This document shows positions 1 to 8,848 of a stretch of 64,000 nucleotides of DNA, in pieces. The stretch spans positions 1 to 64,000 of the forward strand of contig NZ_LMAF01000001.1 of NCBI RefSeq assembly GCF_001542875.1. Reading direction: 5' to 3'. How positions within the stretch are numbered: the stretch's first letter is position 1; each line of letters starts with the position of its first letter. Position numbers and translations under genes: made by a program. Origin of the DNA: Erythrobacter sp. YT30 (lineage in GTDB: Bacteria > Pseudomonadota > Alphaproteobacteria > Sphingomonadales > Sphingomonadaceae). The notes beneath the pieces were generated by a model. That model was not told where the DNA came from and made no database searches. It worked only from the letters and a program-made list of their open reading frames with translations.

Positions 1-50
1 CCGGTGTCAAAATCCGGGTGGAAGGGTGGAGGGCGCGGGTGGCTACGGCG

Positions 51-76
51 CCAGATCAAGCGGACGCTTGATCTGG
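51..76. repeat. 12-bp perfect inverted repeat, possible hairpin
   Basis: Bases 51-62 (CCAGATCAAGCG) are exactly complementary to 65-76, leaving a two-base centre. The repeat lies just beyond the stop codon of the dioxygenase gene on the minus strand. A transcript from that gene would form a strong hairpin here, but no U-run follows on either strand, so an intrinsic terminator is only possible. It could also be a dispersed intergenic palindrome. Confidence 0.5.
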
Positions 77-92
77 ATCTGAGCTAGCAAGA

Positions 93-761
93 TTACTTCC
101 AAGCCCTCGTGCGATACCATTTGGTGATCACGTATTTTGTGCCCTTCACGACAGGCGTGCCGGCGTGCATCAGCGCTTCGTTCGGCATGCCTTCAGGTGT
201 CGCATTGTTCCATACGAGCAGCACGCCAGCTTTCGGCTCAATATTGATGCCAAGCTCGGTGAAGTGTGTACCGCCGCCTTCTTCGACATTGTTGAGATAG
301 GCCATCGCCGTCCAGCTGCGTTGTCCGCCGCGTTTGCGTTCAAGCTTCCAATAGTCTTCGCTGGTGTAGAACCAATCGTTGTGCGGCTTGAATTGCTGGC
401 CGGGCAGATATCGCTGGCCCTGAATGGATTCGCCAATAATCGGGTTCACACCCAACAGATCATCAATCCGGCGCGAAATCCCTTTTACAAAACTGTCCTC
501 CGGATCAAGATCTCCGGAATAGCTCGTGCGAAACCCCGCATCATACCCAAGTTCGTGCAGCGAAGAGGGCCGCGCGACCAGATCGATCATGATGCAAAGC
601 CGCTCGCATTCTGCTGGCGTCAGAAAATCGCCAATCGCGAACATATCAGCTTTGTCAGTCTCAATCTGATAGGCACCCGGATCAGCCGAAAGCCGCTCTC
701 GCACTGATTTGCCCAGTTTCGCCAACGCGTCTTTGTCGGGGATGATTGCCGTCTTCGCCAT
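93..761 (-). CDS. 2OG-Fe(II) oxygenase, prolyl 4-hydroxylase-like
   Basis: This 222-residue protein has the iron- and 2-oxoglutarate-binding signature of the prolyl 4-hydroxylase superfamily. The HxD pair is H127 and D129 (in KPHND), the distal histidine is H199 (in LMHAGTP), and a basic residue after it (K206 or K209) would bind the 2-oxoglutarate carboxylate. The order and spacing fit a double-stranded beta-helix fold in the C-terminal half; the first 40 residues are charged and helical. No signal peptide is visible, so a cytosolic enzyme is likely. The family hydroxylates proline or other residues using O2, but the substrate cannot be read from sequence. It is probably a single-gene unit, separated from the next minus-strand gene by a terminator at 810-848. 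Confidence 0.85.
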   Translation of the reverse strand: MAKTAIIPDKDALAKLGKSVRERLSADPGAYQIETDKADMFAIGDFLTPAECERLCIMIDLVARPSSLHELGYDAGFRTSYSGDLDPEDSFVKGISRRIDDLLGVNPIIGESIQGQRYLPGQQFKPHNDWFYTSEDYWKLERKRGGQRSWTAMAYLNNVEEGGGTHFTELGINIEPKAGVLLVWNNATPEGMPNEALMHAGTPVVKGTKYVITKWYRTRAWK

Positions 762-809
762 GCCGATTACCTACCAAGTCGCAATCTGCGCGCAAGGCGT
801 TTCGGGCAG

Positions 810-848
810 AAAAAAGCCCCCGCAAGATTGCTCTTGGCGGGGGCTTTT
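810..848 (-). terminator. Rho-independent terminator after the RcnB-like gene
   Basis: The arms AAAAGCCCCCGC and GCGGGGGCTTTT form a GC-rich stem around a short loop. On the minus strand the stem is followed by a run of six T, and it sits about 20 bases past the stop of the RcnB-like gene. Confidence 0.85.
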
Positions 849-867
849 CAGCGTTAGGGTAATACGA

Positions 868-2169
868 TCACCAGAAGAAATCGTGGATCACATCAACCAC
901 TTCACCGGTATATATATCCACTAGGACGACATCGTCATAATACCGTACCCATTGGTAAGGACCATAGACCGGCGGCAGGCGGAATGCCCACGGATCATGG
1001 ATGAAGAAGCGATCCTGATAGAACAAGCTATCGAGGAAAAATCCGATCCGAAGCCTATTGTACCGGTGCGCGCGGAACGGGGCGTGATAACGGCCCAGAC
1101 GGAAGAGCGAGCGGTTCGCCCGGCGATAATTGCGCCAGCCAAAGCGGCGATCCGCCCGCCATCCGCGCCGATCCCAGCGACGGAAATCGCGTCCGCGTTG
1201 GAATTGGCGTCCATTGCGGAAACCGCGATTGTATGAATAGCGGTTGGCCCGGCGCGCCTCGCGGCGATCAAACCGACGATCAAAACGGCGTTCTGCTCTG
1301 CGCTCGGCACGGCGGTCGGCGCGGCGTTCTGCTCTCACGCCGTTGCGGAAGCCATTGCGGCGGGCGCGGTCCACACGGCGTTCCTGCCGACGATCAAAGC
1401 TGCGGTCACGGCGATCCTCAAAGCGGCGATCGCTGCGATTGTTGAACTGGCCGCGGTTGCCGCGCCGATCGATCCGGTCCGCTCTGCGATCACCGCGCCG
1501 TTCAATTCGATCAGCCCTGCGATCGCCCCGGCGCTCGATCCGGTCCGCACGGCGATCACCGCGCCGTTCGATCCGGCCAGCTCTGCGTTCAGAACGACGA
1601 TCCACCCGATTGGCTGCGTTGTTGCGGCCCTGCCTGTCGAGACGATCTGCCCGGCGATCACCGCGCCGCTCAACACGATTGGCCCGGTTGCCGCTGCGAC
1701 GATCAACTCTGTCTGCCCGGCGTTCGCTTCGGCGATCAACGCGGTCTGCTCTGCGTTCGCTCCGGCGATCTACACGATCAGCGCGAACGCGGCTGTTTTG
1801 CGAACGCTGCACGCGGCGTTCTTGGCGGCGCTCTGCGCGGCGACCTTCATCGACTGCGGTGTAGGTAATACCTTCGCGGCGGGCACTGGAGCCTCTGCGC
1901 TCGCTGCGTCGTTCCTGACGGCGCTCTGATCGTGCTCCGCGATTGGCGCGCTGGCGCTGTCCGCGGTTCTGGCGAGCCTGCTGGCGATTGCCGCGACGTT
2001 CCGCGCGGCGCGCTCTACGATCCTGCCTGTCTTGCGCACTTGTGTTCTCGGCCATTGCCTCAGCCGTTTCCGCCGCTTCTGCCTCCTCGGTGAGAGGCGG
2101 CGCGACAAAGGCGAGCGCGAACGCGAGGGCGGAAAGCGCACTGCCTTTCAAAAGAAGATTGATACTCAT
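868..2169 (-). CDS. RcnB-family periplasmic protein with long arginine-rich repeat region
   Basis: A 433-residue protein. The start is ATG at 2169, preceded by GGAG at good spacing; a longer reading beginning at TTG would put this Shine-Dalgarno inside the gene. Residues 1-35 look like a signal peptide. The middle is extremely rich in Arg, Asp and Glu. Around residues 129-238 about ten 11-residue units of the type RADR(V/I)(D/E)RR(S/G)(D/E)R follow one another (33-bp period). The last ~40 residues, with LPPVYGPYQWVRY followed by a TGEVVDVI-type end, match the RcnB domain, known from a periplasmic nickel/cobalt homeostasis protein of E. coli. Metal binding here is not shown; the His/Cys content is low. 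The high charge suggests an extended polyampholyte. A terminator follows at 810-848. Confidence 0.8.
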   Translation of the reverse strand: MSINLLLKGSALSALAFALAFVAPPLTEEAEAAETAEAMAENTSAQDRQDRRARRAERRGNRQQARQNRGQRQRANRGARSERRQERRSERRGSSARREGITYTAVDEGRRAERRQERRVQRSQNSRVRADRVDRRSERRADRVDRRSERRADRVDRRSGNRANRVERRGDRRADRLDRQGRNNAANRVDRRSERRAGRIERRGDRRADRIERRGDRRADRIERRGDRRADRIDRRGNRGQFNNRSDRRFEDRRDRSFDRRQERRVDRARRNGFRNGVRAERRADRRAERRAERRFDRRFDRREARRANRYSYNRGFRNGRQFQRGRDFRRWDRRGWRADRRFGWRNYRRANRSLFRLGRYHAPFRAHRYNRLRIGFFLDSLFYQDRFFIHDPWAFRLPPVYGPYQWVRYYDDVVLVDIYTGEVVDVIHDFFW

Positions 2170-2370
2170 AAGAGCCTCCAAAAGCGCCGCCCCACCACTT
2201 ACGGCTCGTTCATACGTGTCTGTGCAGCGTTAGTACGTTGACGTCGCTGTCATCAGGCTTAACCGCTCGGTAAGGCTTCTGTTCATGTTTGAAGCAATTA
2301 ATCTGAACGCTGTCTCGCGATGGGGCAGATCGCGCTTGACCCACGCGACAGGGCCGCCACATGGACGCGC

Positions 2371-2955
2371 ATGTTCGAAACTCTCGACGATGTTCGCCAG
2401 GATTGCATCAACCGTTTGATCCGCGCAGCCAAGGATCGCAAATCGCCCATGCATACGCCCGCTGTCATCACCAGCGATGTGGATGCGCGCACCATGGTCT
2501 TGCGCGAATTCGACAGCGCGGCATGGACCTTGCGATTCCACACAGACACCCGCGCGCCGAAGGTTGCTCCGATTGAGGCTGACCCGAGGATGGCCGTGCT
2601 GCTTTATGACAAGGGAGCCAAAATCCAGATCAGAGCGAGGGGCGAGGGCGCTATTCTGCGCGATGCACCGGTGACCAAGGCTGCATGGGAAAACGGATCA
2701 AACTTTGCGCGCCGCTGCTATATGGGCGATGGGCCTGGTGTGGTGAGCAGCGCGCCCACTTCAGGGCTGCCAGTGGAGTTGGAAGGCGTCGAACCGACGG
2801 ATTTCCAGCTTGAACCAGCGCGTGACAACTTTGCCGTCTTGTTGGTGACTTTGACCGAAATTGACTGGCTGTATCTGGCCCACACTGGCCATGTGCGAGC
2901 GCAGTTTTCGCGTATTGAGAGCGGTGAATGGGCCGGGCGCTGGGTGAGCCCATGA
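2371..2955 (+). CDS. Pyridoxamine 5'-phosphate oxidase-like flavin-binding protein
   Basis: The protein (194 residues from ATG 2371) resembles the PNPOx-like split-barrel family: a Ser-Pro-x-His-Thr-Pro segment, VDARTMVLRE, and FHTDTRAPKV are typical of the FMN-phosphate binding half, and a Trp-Leu-Tyr-Leu segment lies near the C-terminus. Members bind FMN; many do not oxidise pyridoxine, so the name pdxH is not used. An in-frame ATG at 2320 would add 17 residues. Neither start has a convincing Shine-Dalgarno, and 2371 was chosen because homologues usually begin close to the ETLDD helix. It is divergent from the RcnB-like gene. Confidence 0.75.
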   Translation: MFETLDDVRQDCINRLIRAAKDRKSPMHTPAVITSDVDARTMVLREFDSAAWTLRFHTDTRAPKVAPIEADPRMAVLLYDKGAKIQIRARGEGAILRDAPVTKAAWENGSNFARRCYMGDGPGVVSSAPTSGLPVELEGVEPTDFQLEPARDNFAVLLVTLTEIDWLYLAHTGHVRAQFSRIESGEWAGRWVSP

Positions 2956-2986
2956 ACGATTGGCAGGTTTGAGCACGCGTGAGCGC

Positions 2987-4195
2987 TCAGGCGGCTGCGC
3001 TTTCGTATGCTCCGCCTCCAGATTGTGCCTCGCTTGTGTCTTGATTCTTTTTGCTGCGTTCCACGCGATTGCGCCCGTTCTGCTTTGCTTCGTACAGCGA
3101 GCTATCAGCTCTTGCGAAGAGCGATTTGTATCCCTCACCCGGCCTTAGGCCAGCAACCCCAAAGCTCGCTGAGATCCGAACATCGAGCGTTGTGTCTGCG
3201 CCCAACCTGATATTTGGAGTTTCCGTGCGCAATCGCTCTGCCAACCTTACGGCGCCGCTTTCGTCACAATCGTAAACAAGGATACAGAATTCCTCACCGC
3301 CAATTCGACCGGCAAAATCCCCGCTGCGTATCGTTCTGTTGATGAGTTGCCCGAACTCAGAAATCGCCACGTCGCCGATTTGGTGTCCCCAGATATCGTT
3401 CACATTCTTGAAGTGATCGATGTCTCCCACAATCATGGACAGTGGTGTCTGCTTTTCATGCGAGCGCAAAATTGCCTCGTTCACCTCTTCTTCGAAGGCT
3501 CTTCGCGTCAACAAGCCTGTCAAAGGGTCGGTGACCATGGTCTGCTTTTCGGCAGTGAATGCATCAGTGACGCAAGCGGCGATGAAGGCAATTGCAAGCC
3601 CTAGCGAGTTCACCGCGACGGTTGCATTCAGTGCAGAATAATACGCCGATTGCTTGTAGGTTTCATGCTCGAGCGCGCCTTCAATCATAAATGAAAGCGT
3701 CGGCCGCACAAAAAATTGGACTGCAGTGAGGGCGAGCATCCAGAACACCAGTTTATTCGCGATGCTGTGATCTCGCGTTGACGCGGTAGCCTGTGCCCCT
3801 AGCATGAAAAGTATACCGTAAAGCGTGTTCGCGATGTACAAATCTGAGCTTTCAAACTTGCTGAATAACTGGCCGACCACGATCAAGACCGCGCCAATTG
3901 CACCGGCAGACCAAATGAGCGTGAAAGGCAGTCTTGCTCCCACGCGGCTCGCCGCTGCCCAGATCAAAAGGACAGTTCCTGTGAAATAGGGGATGTTGGT
4001 GATACTGAGGCCGGGCCGCCCATAGCCCACGGGCATCAGCTGAGAAATCAGAAAGCCGATGCCAAGCATCAGATATGCACCGGCAAACGCCAGCACCTCC
4101 TTGCGCGACCTTTCCCTTTGCCAAATGGCAAAGAAAGTCACGGCAAAGATCAGCGCGATCAATGGATTGACCAGGCCGAGAATGGCGTCCCGCAT
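2987..4195 (-). CDS. Membrane diguanylate cyclase (GGEEF), paralogue 1
   Basis: A 402-residue protein with about six predicted hydrophobic segments in residues 1-210 and a C-terminal GGDEF domain. The active-site loop is GGEEF near residues 299-303. RSGD five residues before it matches the RxxD product-inhibition site, so the enzyme should make cyclic di-GMP from GTP at the inner membrane and be feedback-inhibited. The input is presumably sensed by the membrane domain; no named sensor domain was recognised. The start at 4195 has AGGAG upstream. The N-terminus (a short segment, then LVNPLIALIFAVTF) and domain spacing match two further cyclases at 6136 and 7520. A CtrA-like box lies about 40 bp upstream. 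Confidence 0.9.
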   Translation of the reverse strand: MRDAILGLVNPLIALIFAVTFFAIWQRERSRKEVLAFAGAYLMLGIGFLISQLMPVGYGRPGLSITNIPYFTGTVLLIWAAASRVGARLPFTLIWSAGAIGAVLIVVGQLFSKFESSDLYIANTLYGILFMLGAQATASTRDHSIANKLVFWMLALTAVQFFVRPTLSFMIEGALEHETYKQSAYYSALNATVAVNSLGLAIAFIAACVTDAFTAEKQTMVTDPLTGLLTRRAFEEEVNEAILRSHEKQTPLSMIVGDIDHFKNVNDIWGHQIGDVAISEFGQLINRTIRSGDFAGRIGGEEFCILVYDCDESGAVRLAERLRTETPNIRLGADTTLDVRISASFGVAGLRPGEGYKSLFARADSSLYEAKQNGRNRVERSKKNQDTSEAQSGGGAYESAAA

Positions 4196-4234
4196 TATTG
4201 CTCCTTATCGAAGCTGCGGGACTATCCAAACAGA

Positions 4235-4250
4235 GTTAAGGCAAGGTTAG
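4235..4250 (-). promoter_or_regulatory. CtrA-like box upstream of diguanylate cyclase 1
   Basis: Read on the minus strand the sequence is CTAA-CCTTGCC-TTAAC. This differs by one base from the CtrA consensus TTAA-N7-TTAAC of alphaproteobacteria and lies about 40 bp before the start codon. It is a sequence match only. Confidence 0.4.
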
Positions 4251-4262
4251 GGCCAAGCCCGA

Positions 4263-5942
4263 TCACCGCGTCAATTTTTTGTAGGCCAATCGCGTAGGTC
4301 GATCAGCCGCATCACCGAGACGGCGCCGCTTATCTTCCTCATACGCCTCGAAGTTCCCCTCAAACCACTCGACGTGGCTGTTCCCCTCAAACGCAAGAAT
4401 GTGCGTTGCGAGGCGATCCAGGAAGAAGCGGTCGTGCGAGATGACCACGGCACAGCCGGCGAAGTTTTCGATGGCTTCTTCGAGCGCGCCCAAAGTCTCA
4501 ACGTCGAGATCGTTGGTCGGCTCGTCCAGCAGCAGGACGTTTCCGCCTTGCTTCAGCATCTTGGCCATGTGCACGCGGTTGCGTTCGCCGCCTGACAGTT
4601 TGCCGACATTTTTCTGCTGGTCTGCGCCCTTGAAGTTGAACGCACCGACATAGGCACGGGTCGAGGTGTCGTGGCCATTGACCTGCATGTAATCGAGCCC
4701 GTCGGAGATTTCCTCCCAAACGTTCTTTGATGCGTCGAGATCATCGCGCGACTGATCGACATAACCAAGGTGGACTGTGTCGCCGATTTCGATCGTGCCG
4801 CTGTCGGGTGTTTCTTGGCCGGTAATCATGCGGAACAGCGTGGATTTGCCCGCGCCATTGGGGCCGATCACGCCAACAATGCCGCCGGGTGGCAGCATGA
4901 AAGACAGGTTTTCGAACAGCAGTTTGTCGCCATAGGCTTTCGATATGTTTTTTGCCTCGATCACTTTGCCGCCAAGGCGTTCCGGCACCTGAATAACGAT
5001 CTGCGCCTTGCCCGGCTTGCGATCGTTCTGCGCGTCCTGAAGCTGCTCAAACTTGCGAATACGCGCTTTCGATTTGGTCTGGCGTGCAGAAGGTGTCTGC
5101 CTGATCCATTCCAGTTCACGGGCAAGCGATTTCTGGCGACCCGATTCCTCGCGCGCTTCCTGCTCCATGCGCTTGGCTTTCTTCTCGAGGTAGGTCGAGT
5201 AATTGCCCTCATAGGGGTAGTAAGAGCCGCGATCGAGTTCGAGGATCCACTCCACCACATTATCGAGGAAGTAGCGATCGTGCGTGATCATCAGCACGGC
5301 GCCTGCATATTCCTTGAGGTGGTTTTCGAGCCATTCGACTGACTCGGCATCCAAATGGTTGGTAGGCTCATCAAGCAGCAGGATTGACGGCTTCTGGATC
5401 AGCAGCCGAGTAAGCGCGACGCGGCGTTTCTCCCCGCCAGAAAGGTTGGTGACGGGCGCATCGGATGGCGGGCAGCGCAGCGCCTCCATCGCGATTTCGA
5501 GCTGGTTATCAAGAGTCCAGCCGTCGACCGCGTCGATCTTTTCCTGAAGGACGCCCATTTCTTCCATCAAAGCATCGAAATCGGTGTCTTCGCCCGGATC
5601 GCCCATTTCGGCCGAAATCGCATTGAACCGCTCCACCATTTCCGCGGTTTCGCCAGCGCCTTCGCGCACGTTTTCAAGGACGGTTTTGCTCTCATCAAGC
5701 TGCGGCTCCTGCGGGAGATAGCCGACAGTGATATTCTCACCCGGCCACGCCTCGCCGGTGATGTCAGTGTCGATCCCGGCCATGATCTTCATCAGCGTCG
5801 ATTTGCCCGCGCCATTGGGACCAACGATGCCGATTTTCGCGCCTTGGTAGAATTGCAGATTGATGTTCGAGAGCACCGGTTTTTGAGCACCGGGGAAAGT
5901 CTTCGTCATGTTCTTCATGACATAGGCGTATTGCGCGGCCAT
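4263..5942 (-). CDS. ettA: ABC-F ATPase, energy-dependent translational throttle protein EttA
   Basis: A 559-residue soluble protein with two ABC ATPase domains, each with GPNGAGKS Walker A and LSGGE signature motifs (LSGGEKRR, then LSGGERNR), joined by a basic arm and linker. It lacks membrane segments, as expected for ABC-F proteins. EttA binds the ribosomal E site and gates the start of elongation according to ADP/ATP. Length and the opening AAQYAYVMKNMTKTFPG fit the EttA subfamily closely. The start at ATG 5942 was chosen over an upstream in-frame start because EttA proteins begin exactly here; AGGAT precedes it. It is divergent from the diguanylate cyclase at 6136 and follows the same strand as the one ending at 2987. 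Confidence 0.93.
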   Translation of the reverse strand: MAAQYAYVMKNMTKTFPGAQKPVLSNINLQFYQGAKIGIVGPNGAGKSTLMKIMAGIDTDITGEAWPGENITVGYLPQEPQLDESKTVLENVREGAGETAEMVERFNAISAEMGDPGEDTDFDALMEEMGVLQEKIDAVDGWTLDNQLEIAMEALRCPPSDAPVTNLSGGEKRRVALTRLLIQKPSILLLDEPTNHLDAESVEWLENHLKEYAGAVLMITHDRYFLDNVVEWILELDRGSYYPYEGNYSTYLEKKAKRMEQEAREESGRQKSLARELEWIRQTPSARQTKSKARIRKFEQLQDAQNDRKPGKAQIVIQVPERLGGKVIEAKNISKAYGDKLLFENLSFMLPPGGIVGVIGPNGAGKSTLFRMITGQETPDSGTIEIGDTVHLGYVDQSRDDLDASKNVWEEISDGLDYMQVNGHDTSTRAYVGAFNFKGADQQKNVGKLSGGERNRVHMAKMLKQGGNVLLLDEPTNDLDVETLGALEEAIENFAGCAVVISHDRFFLDRLATHILAFEGNSHVEWFEGNFEAYEEDKRRRLGDAADRPTRLAYKKLTR

Positions 5943-6135
5943 TTGGCGGATCCTTTTGATCGGGAATCTGAAAATTTCGTGTGATTGCCCGCGCGAAATA
6001 GGGATATGGGCGCGGCGGGGCAAGGAGAGTTCTAGCGAACCTTGTTTGCAGGATTAATTCACTTCTTCGCACAGCTCCTAAAGGCGCTCTTAACCTTATC
6101 GACCTATCCGATGACAAAGGGAACGTGACGGGTCG

Positions 6136-7353
6136 ATGCAAACGCAAATTCTTGGACTTTTAACGCCGCTTATGACGCTGTTTTTTGCAGCAACGTTCGT
6201 GGTGTTCTGGCGCCTTGGCCGCATGAAGCGGCATGTGCTTGGCTATGGCATCGCCTTTGGGCTTGCAGCCGTGGCTTTCCTCATCACGCATTTATCTCCC
6301 AGCGATGCGTTCTATGTTTTCCATGCGACGCAGGCGTTTTACAGTCTGAGTGCGGTTTTCCTTCTTGCCTCGGTCTGCGAGCGCGCGGGCGTTCAGCTGC
6401 ACCTGCCAAGCATGGCAGGCGTCTACATCCTGAGCGCGTCGATGCTCGCGCTGACGGTCAGCGTGTCCGATTTTGCAGGGCCTAGGCTTGTCATTGTCAA
6501 CACCGGTTATGGCGTGATGTTCGCGATGGGCCTTGCGACGCTTCTCACCGCACGGCGTCGCAGTTGGATGGATATGGCGATCATTGCCGTCATTGCGTTT
6601 CAGGCGGCTGATTTCCTGATCAGGCCAACGCTCACTCTCACACTCGAAGGCGCAATCCCTGCCGAGGTCTATCGCGAATCCATCTATTATTCGCTCATCG
6701 GGCTTGTCTTGGGAATAAGAGGCGTGATCACTGCGGTTGTCTTTATGGGAGCAACCGTCGCCGAATGGACGAAATCGGTGCGCGAAAGCAATGATCGCGA
6801 TTCCTTGACAGGGCTCCAAAATCGCGCGGCTTTCGAGAAATCCATGAGCGAGCTTTTGACCCGTTCTCAGGATGAGGAGCGACCCGTCAGTCTGGTTGTC
6901 GCCGATATCGATCACTTCAAACAGGTCAATGATATCTGGGGCCACCAAGCGGGCGACCACGCGCTCGCAGGTTTTGGTGGGCTGATCCAGAAAATGGTGC
7001 GCGGATGCGACTTTGCGGGTCGGGTAGGCGGTGAGGAATTCTGCATAGCGGTTTGGAATTGCGAGAACGAACCGGCGGAACGATTGGCCGAGCGCATCAG
7101 GCGGGCATTTTCCCGGCTTGAACACGCTGAGATAAATCGGGAAGTTTCTCTGACGGCAAGCTTTGGTGTTGCGACCGTGCGACCGGGCGAGACATATGAT
7201 CGTCTTTTCGCAAGGGCTGATGCGGCATTGTATGAGGCAAAGTCGCTAGGACGTGACAGGGTGGAAACTGCAGAGCGGATGAAAGCCTCGGACGATGTTC
7301 GCTCGGCTGTGCCATTCCCGCTTGAGATCAACCCGGCCAGGGCAACGGGATAA
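6136..7353 (+). CDS. Membrane diguanylate cyclase (GGEEF), paralogue 2
   Basis: A 405-residue paralogue of the cyclase at 2987. The N-terminal half has about six hydrophobic segments; the GGDEF domain has GGEEF at about residues 298-302 and RGCD five residues upstream as the I-site. DHFKQVNDIWGHQAGD before it is the GTP-binding helix region. Predicted to synthesise cyclic di-GMP at the inner membrane. TTAACCTT at 6090-6097, preceded by a TAAA seven bases before it, resembles a weak CtrA site. The gene lies 194 bp from ettA on the other strand and is followed by the third paralogue after 166 bp. Confidence 0.9.
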   Translation: MQTQILGLLTPLMTLFFAATFVVFWRLGRMKRHVLGYGIAFGLAAVAFLITHLSPSDAFYVFHATQAFYSLSAVFLLASVCERAGVQLHLPSMAGVYILSASMLALTVSVSDFAGPRLVIVNTGYGVMFAMGLATLLTARRRSWMDMAIIAVIAFQAADFLIRPTLTLTLEGAIPAEVYRESIYYSLIGLVLGIRGVITAVVFMGATVAEWTKSVRESNDRDSLTGLQNRAAFEKSMSELLTRSQDEERPVSLVVADIDHFKQVNDIWGHQAGDHALAGFGGLIQKMVRGCDFAGRVGGEEFCIAVWNCENEPAERLAERIRRAFSRLEHAEINREVSLTASFGVATVRPGETYDRLFARADAALYEAKSLGRDRVETAERMKASDDVRSAVPFPLEINPARATG

Positions 7354-7519
7354 CGTTTCTCCTCCTGGAGGGTATCCAAAACGAGGCCATCTTGCGCAAT
7401 TTTGACAGGCCTCAGCCTTCGTTCAGTTGGTTCCTCAATTGCGTGTTTCCCCCGAGGAGAGGTGTGGCGGTGCCCTAAGCACTTCGCGCTAGGAGCGTTT
7501 GCGGAAACAAACAAACGCC

Positions 7520-8773
7520 ATGCAAACCGACATCCTGACCTCAGTCATTCTCGTAATGGCAGCCGTGTTCGCGGGATTATTCGTGGCGCTCTGGCGGCAG
7601 GAAAAGCACAAGCGATACATCCTGACATACGCCTATTGGTCCGCTGCTGTTGCGACATGCATCGCGCTGCAAGCATGGGTAATCAAAGATTTCGGAGTGG
7701 TGGAGCTCGTGGCCTACCATGCTCTTGCATCATCTGGCGTAATTGCATTGCTGTGGGGCGTTGAAACACGCCAGGACCGTTCCGTGCCGATGGCCGGCTT
7801 TATCGCTGTGACGGCTTTGACGGGAGTTTTGATCGCATTTGCCCGCGCTGCCGAAGTGCAGATGGTGGTTATCATGTCGCAGAACTTCAATTCCGGGCTG
7901 TTGTTCACCATCGGTGCTTATGCTTGCTGGATGTCGGGCAGGGCGAGCATGGCTGACCGCGCCTTGTTTTGGGCATTCATATTGCTTGCCGCCTATTCGA
8001 TTTTCCGCCCTTCGGTGACGATGGTCCTCGCCTCAACAATGACGATGGAAGAGTATCAATCCTCGATAATGCTCACCGTCAATCTTGCGATGACGGCCAT
8101 TCTCAGCCTGATCGTGTCGCTTGCACTCATTGCGACCGTCATCACGGACAGGCTTGAAGAGACAAAGGAGGCTGCGACACAGGATAGTCTCACCGGGCTT
8201 CCCACGCGCGGCGCTTTTGAGCCGCTCGCCAAACAGATGCTGGGGCGTGCTGCCTCGGAACGGGTCGTGGCGAGTTTGATCGTCGGAGACATTGATCATT
8301 TCAAACGGATCAATGACACATTCGGCCACTCGGCAGGCGACCGCGTGATCAGCAGTTTCGGCGCGCTTATTGCTGAAAGGATCAGACCGGGAGATGCCGC
8401 TGGAAGGATCGGCGGGGAGGAGTTTTGCATCATCGCATGGAATTGCACCGAGGAAGGCGCATGCGCGCTCGCGGACCGGCTGCGGTTTGCCTTTGCCCGC
8501 ATACAGCACCCTGACCTGCCCGAGGGCGAGATGGCAACAGCCAGCTTTGGCGTTGCGGAATTTCGCATTGGTTCCGACTATGCGCAGAGCTTTAAACGGG
8601 CAGATGCAGCGCTTTATCGCGCGAAACGCCATGGCAGGAACTGCGTAGTTGGCGATCAATTCGGGGTCTTCACGCCGGTCGTTTCGAGTGATGATGAAAA
8701 GACCGGCGAAATTGACAAGTCAGGCGCGCAGATCGTCCGTTTGCCTAACCGCCAGATTTCGAGAAGCAGCTAG
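7520..8773 (+). CDS. Membrane diguanylate cyclase (GGEEF), paralogue 3
   Basis: A 417-residue protein from ATG 7520. This start is preferred over a GTG-type reading eight codons earlier because MQTDILTS aligns with the MQTQILGL start of paralogue 2. Hydrophobic segments fill residues 1-215, followed by a GGDEF domain with GGEEF at about 298-302 and RPGD as the I-site. DHFKRINDTFGHSAGD is the conserved helix. Expected to be an active, feedback-inhibited cyclase. The shared domain spacing of the three proteins suggests local duplication, but the membrane domains have diverged, which allows different signals. Confidence 0.9.
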   Translation: MQTDILTSVILVMAAVFAGLFVALWRQEKHKRYILTYAYWSAAVATCIALQAWVIKDFGVVELVAYHALASSGVIALLWGVETRQDRSVPMAGFIAVTALTGVLIAFARAAEVQMVVIMSQNFNSGLLFTIGAYACWMSGRASMADRALFWAFILLAAYSIFRPSVTMVLASTMTMEEYQSSIMLTVNLAMTAILSLIVSLALIATVITDRLEETKEAATQDSLTGLPTRGAFEPLAKQMLGRAASERVVASLIVGDIDHFKRINDTFGHSAGDRVISSFGALIAERIRPGDAAGRIGGEEFCIIAWNCTEEGACALADRLRFAFARIQHPDLPEGEMATASFGVAEFRIGSDYAQSFKRADAALYRAKRHGRNCVVGDQFGVFTPVVSSDDEKTGEIDKSGAQIVRLPNRQISRSS

Positions 8774-8848
8774 TCCTCGTCGCGCCCGTAGTCGAATCTC
8801 AGGCGCTGATTTGGTGGGGTGATCGTCGACTCATCGATGGATTGGCAC

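Noticed and set aside
1244-1864. Long arginine/serine-rich open frame on the plus strand opposite the RcnB-like gene
   Set aside because: It is the mirror of the Arg/Asp/Glu repeat coding region, has no Shine-Dalgarno, and its composition only reflects the repeated CGC/GAT codons of the real gene.
868-2169. 33-bp periodic repeats considered as a CRISPR or tandem-repeat array
   Set aside because: The repeats are in frame, variable, have no unique spacers and encode a continuous 11-residue protein unit.
4770-5342. Open frame on the plus strand inside ettA
   Set aside because: It lies completely inside a clear ABC-F gene and has no family signature of its own.
7421-7433. GTTC-N5-GTTC before the third diguanylate cyclase considered as a LexA box
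   Set aside because: The spacing is five, not seven, so it does not match the alphaproteobacterial SOS box.
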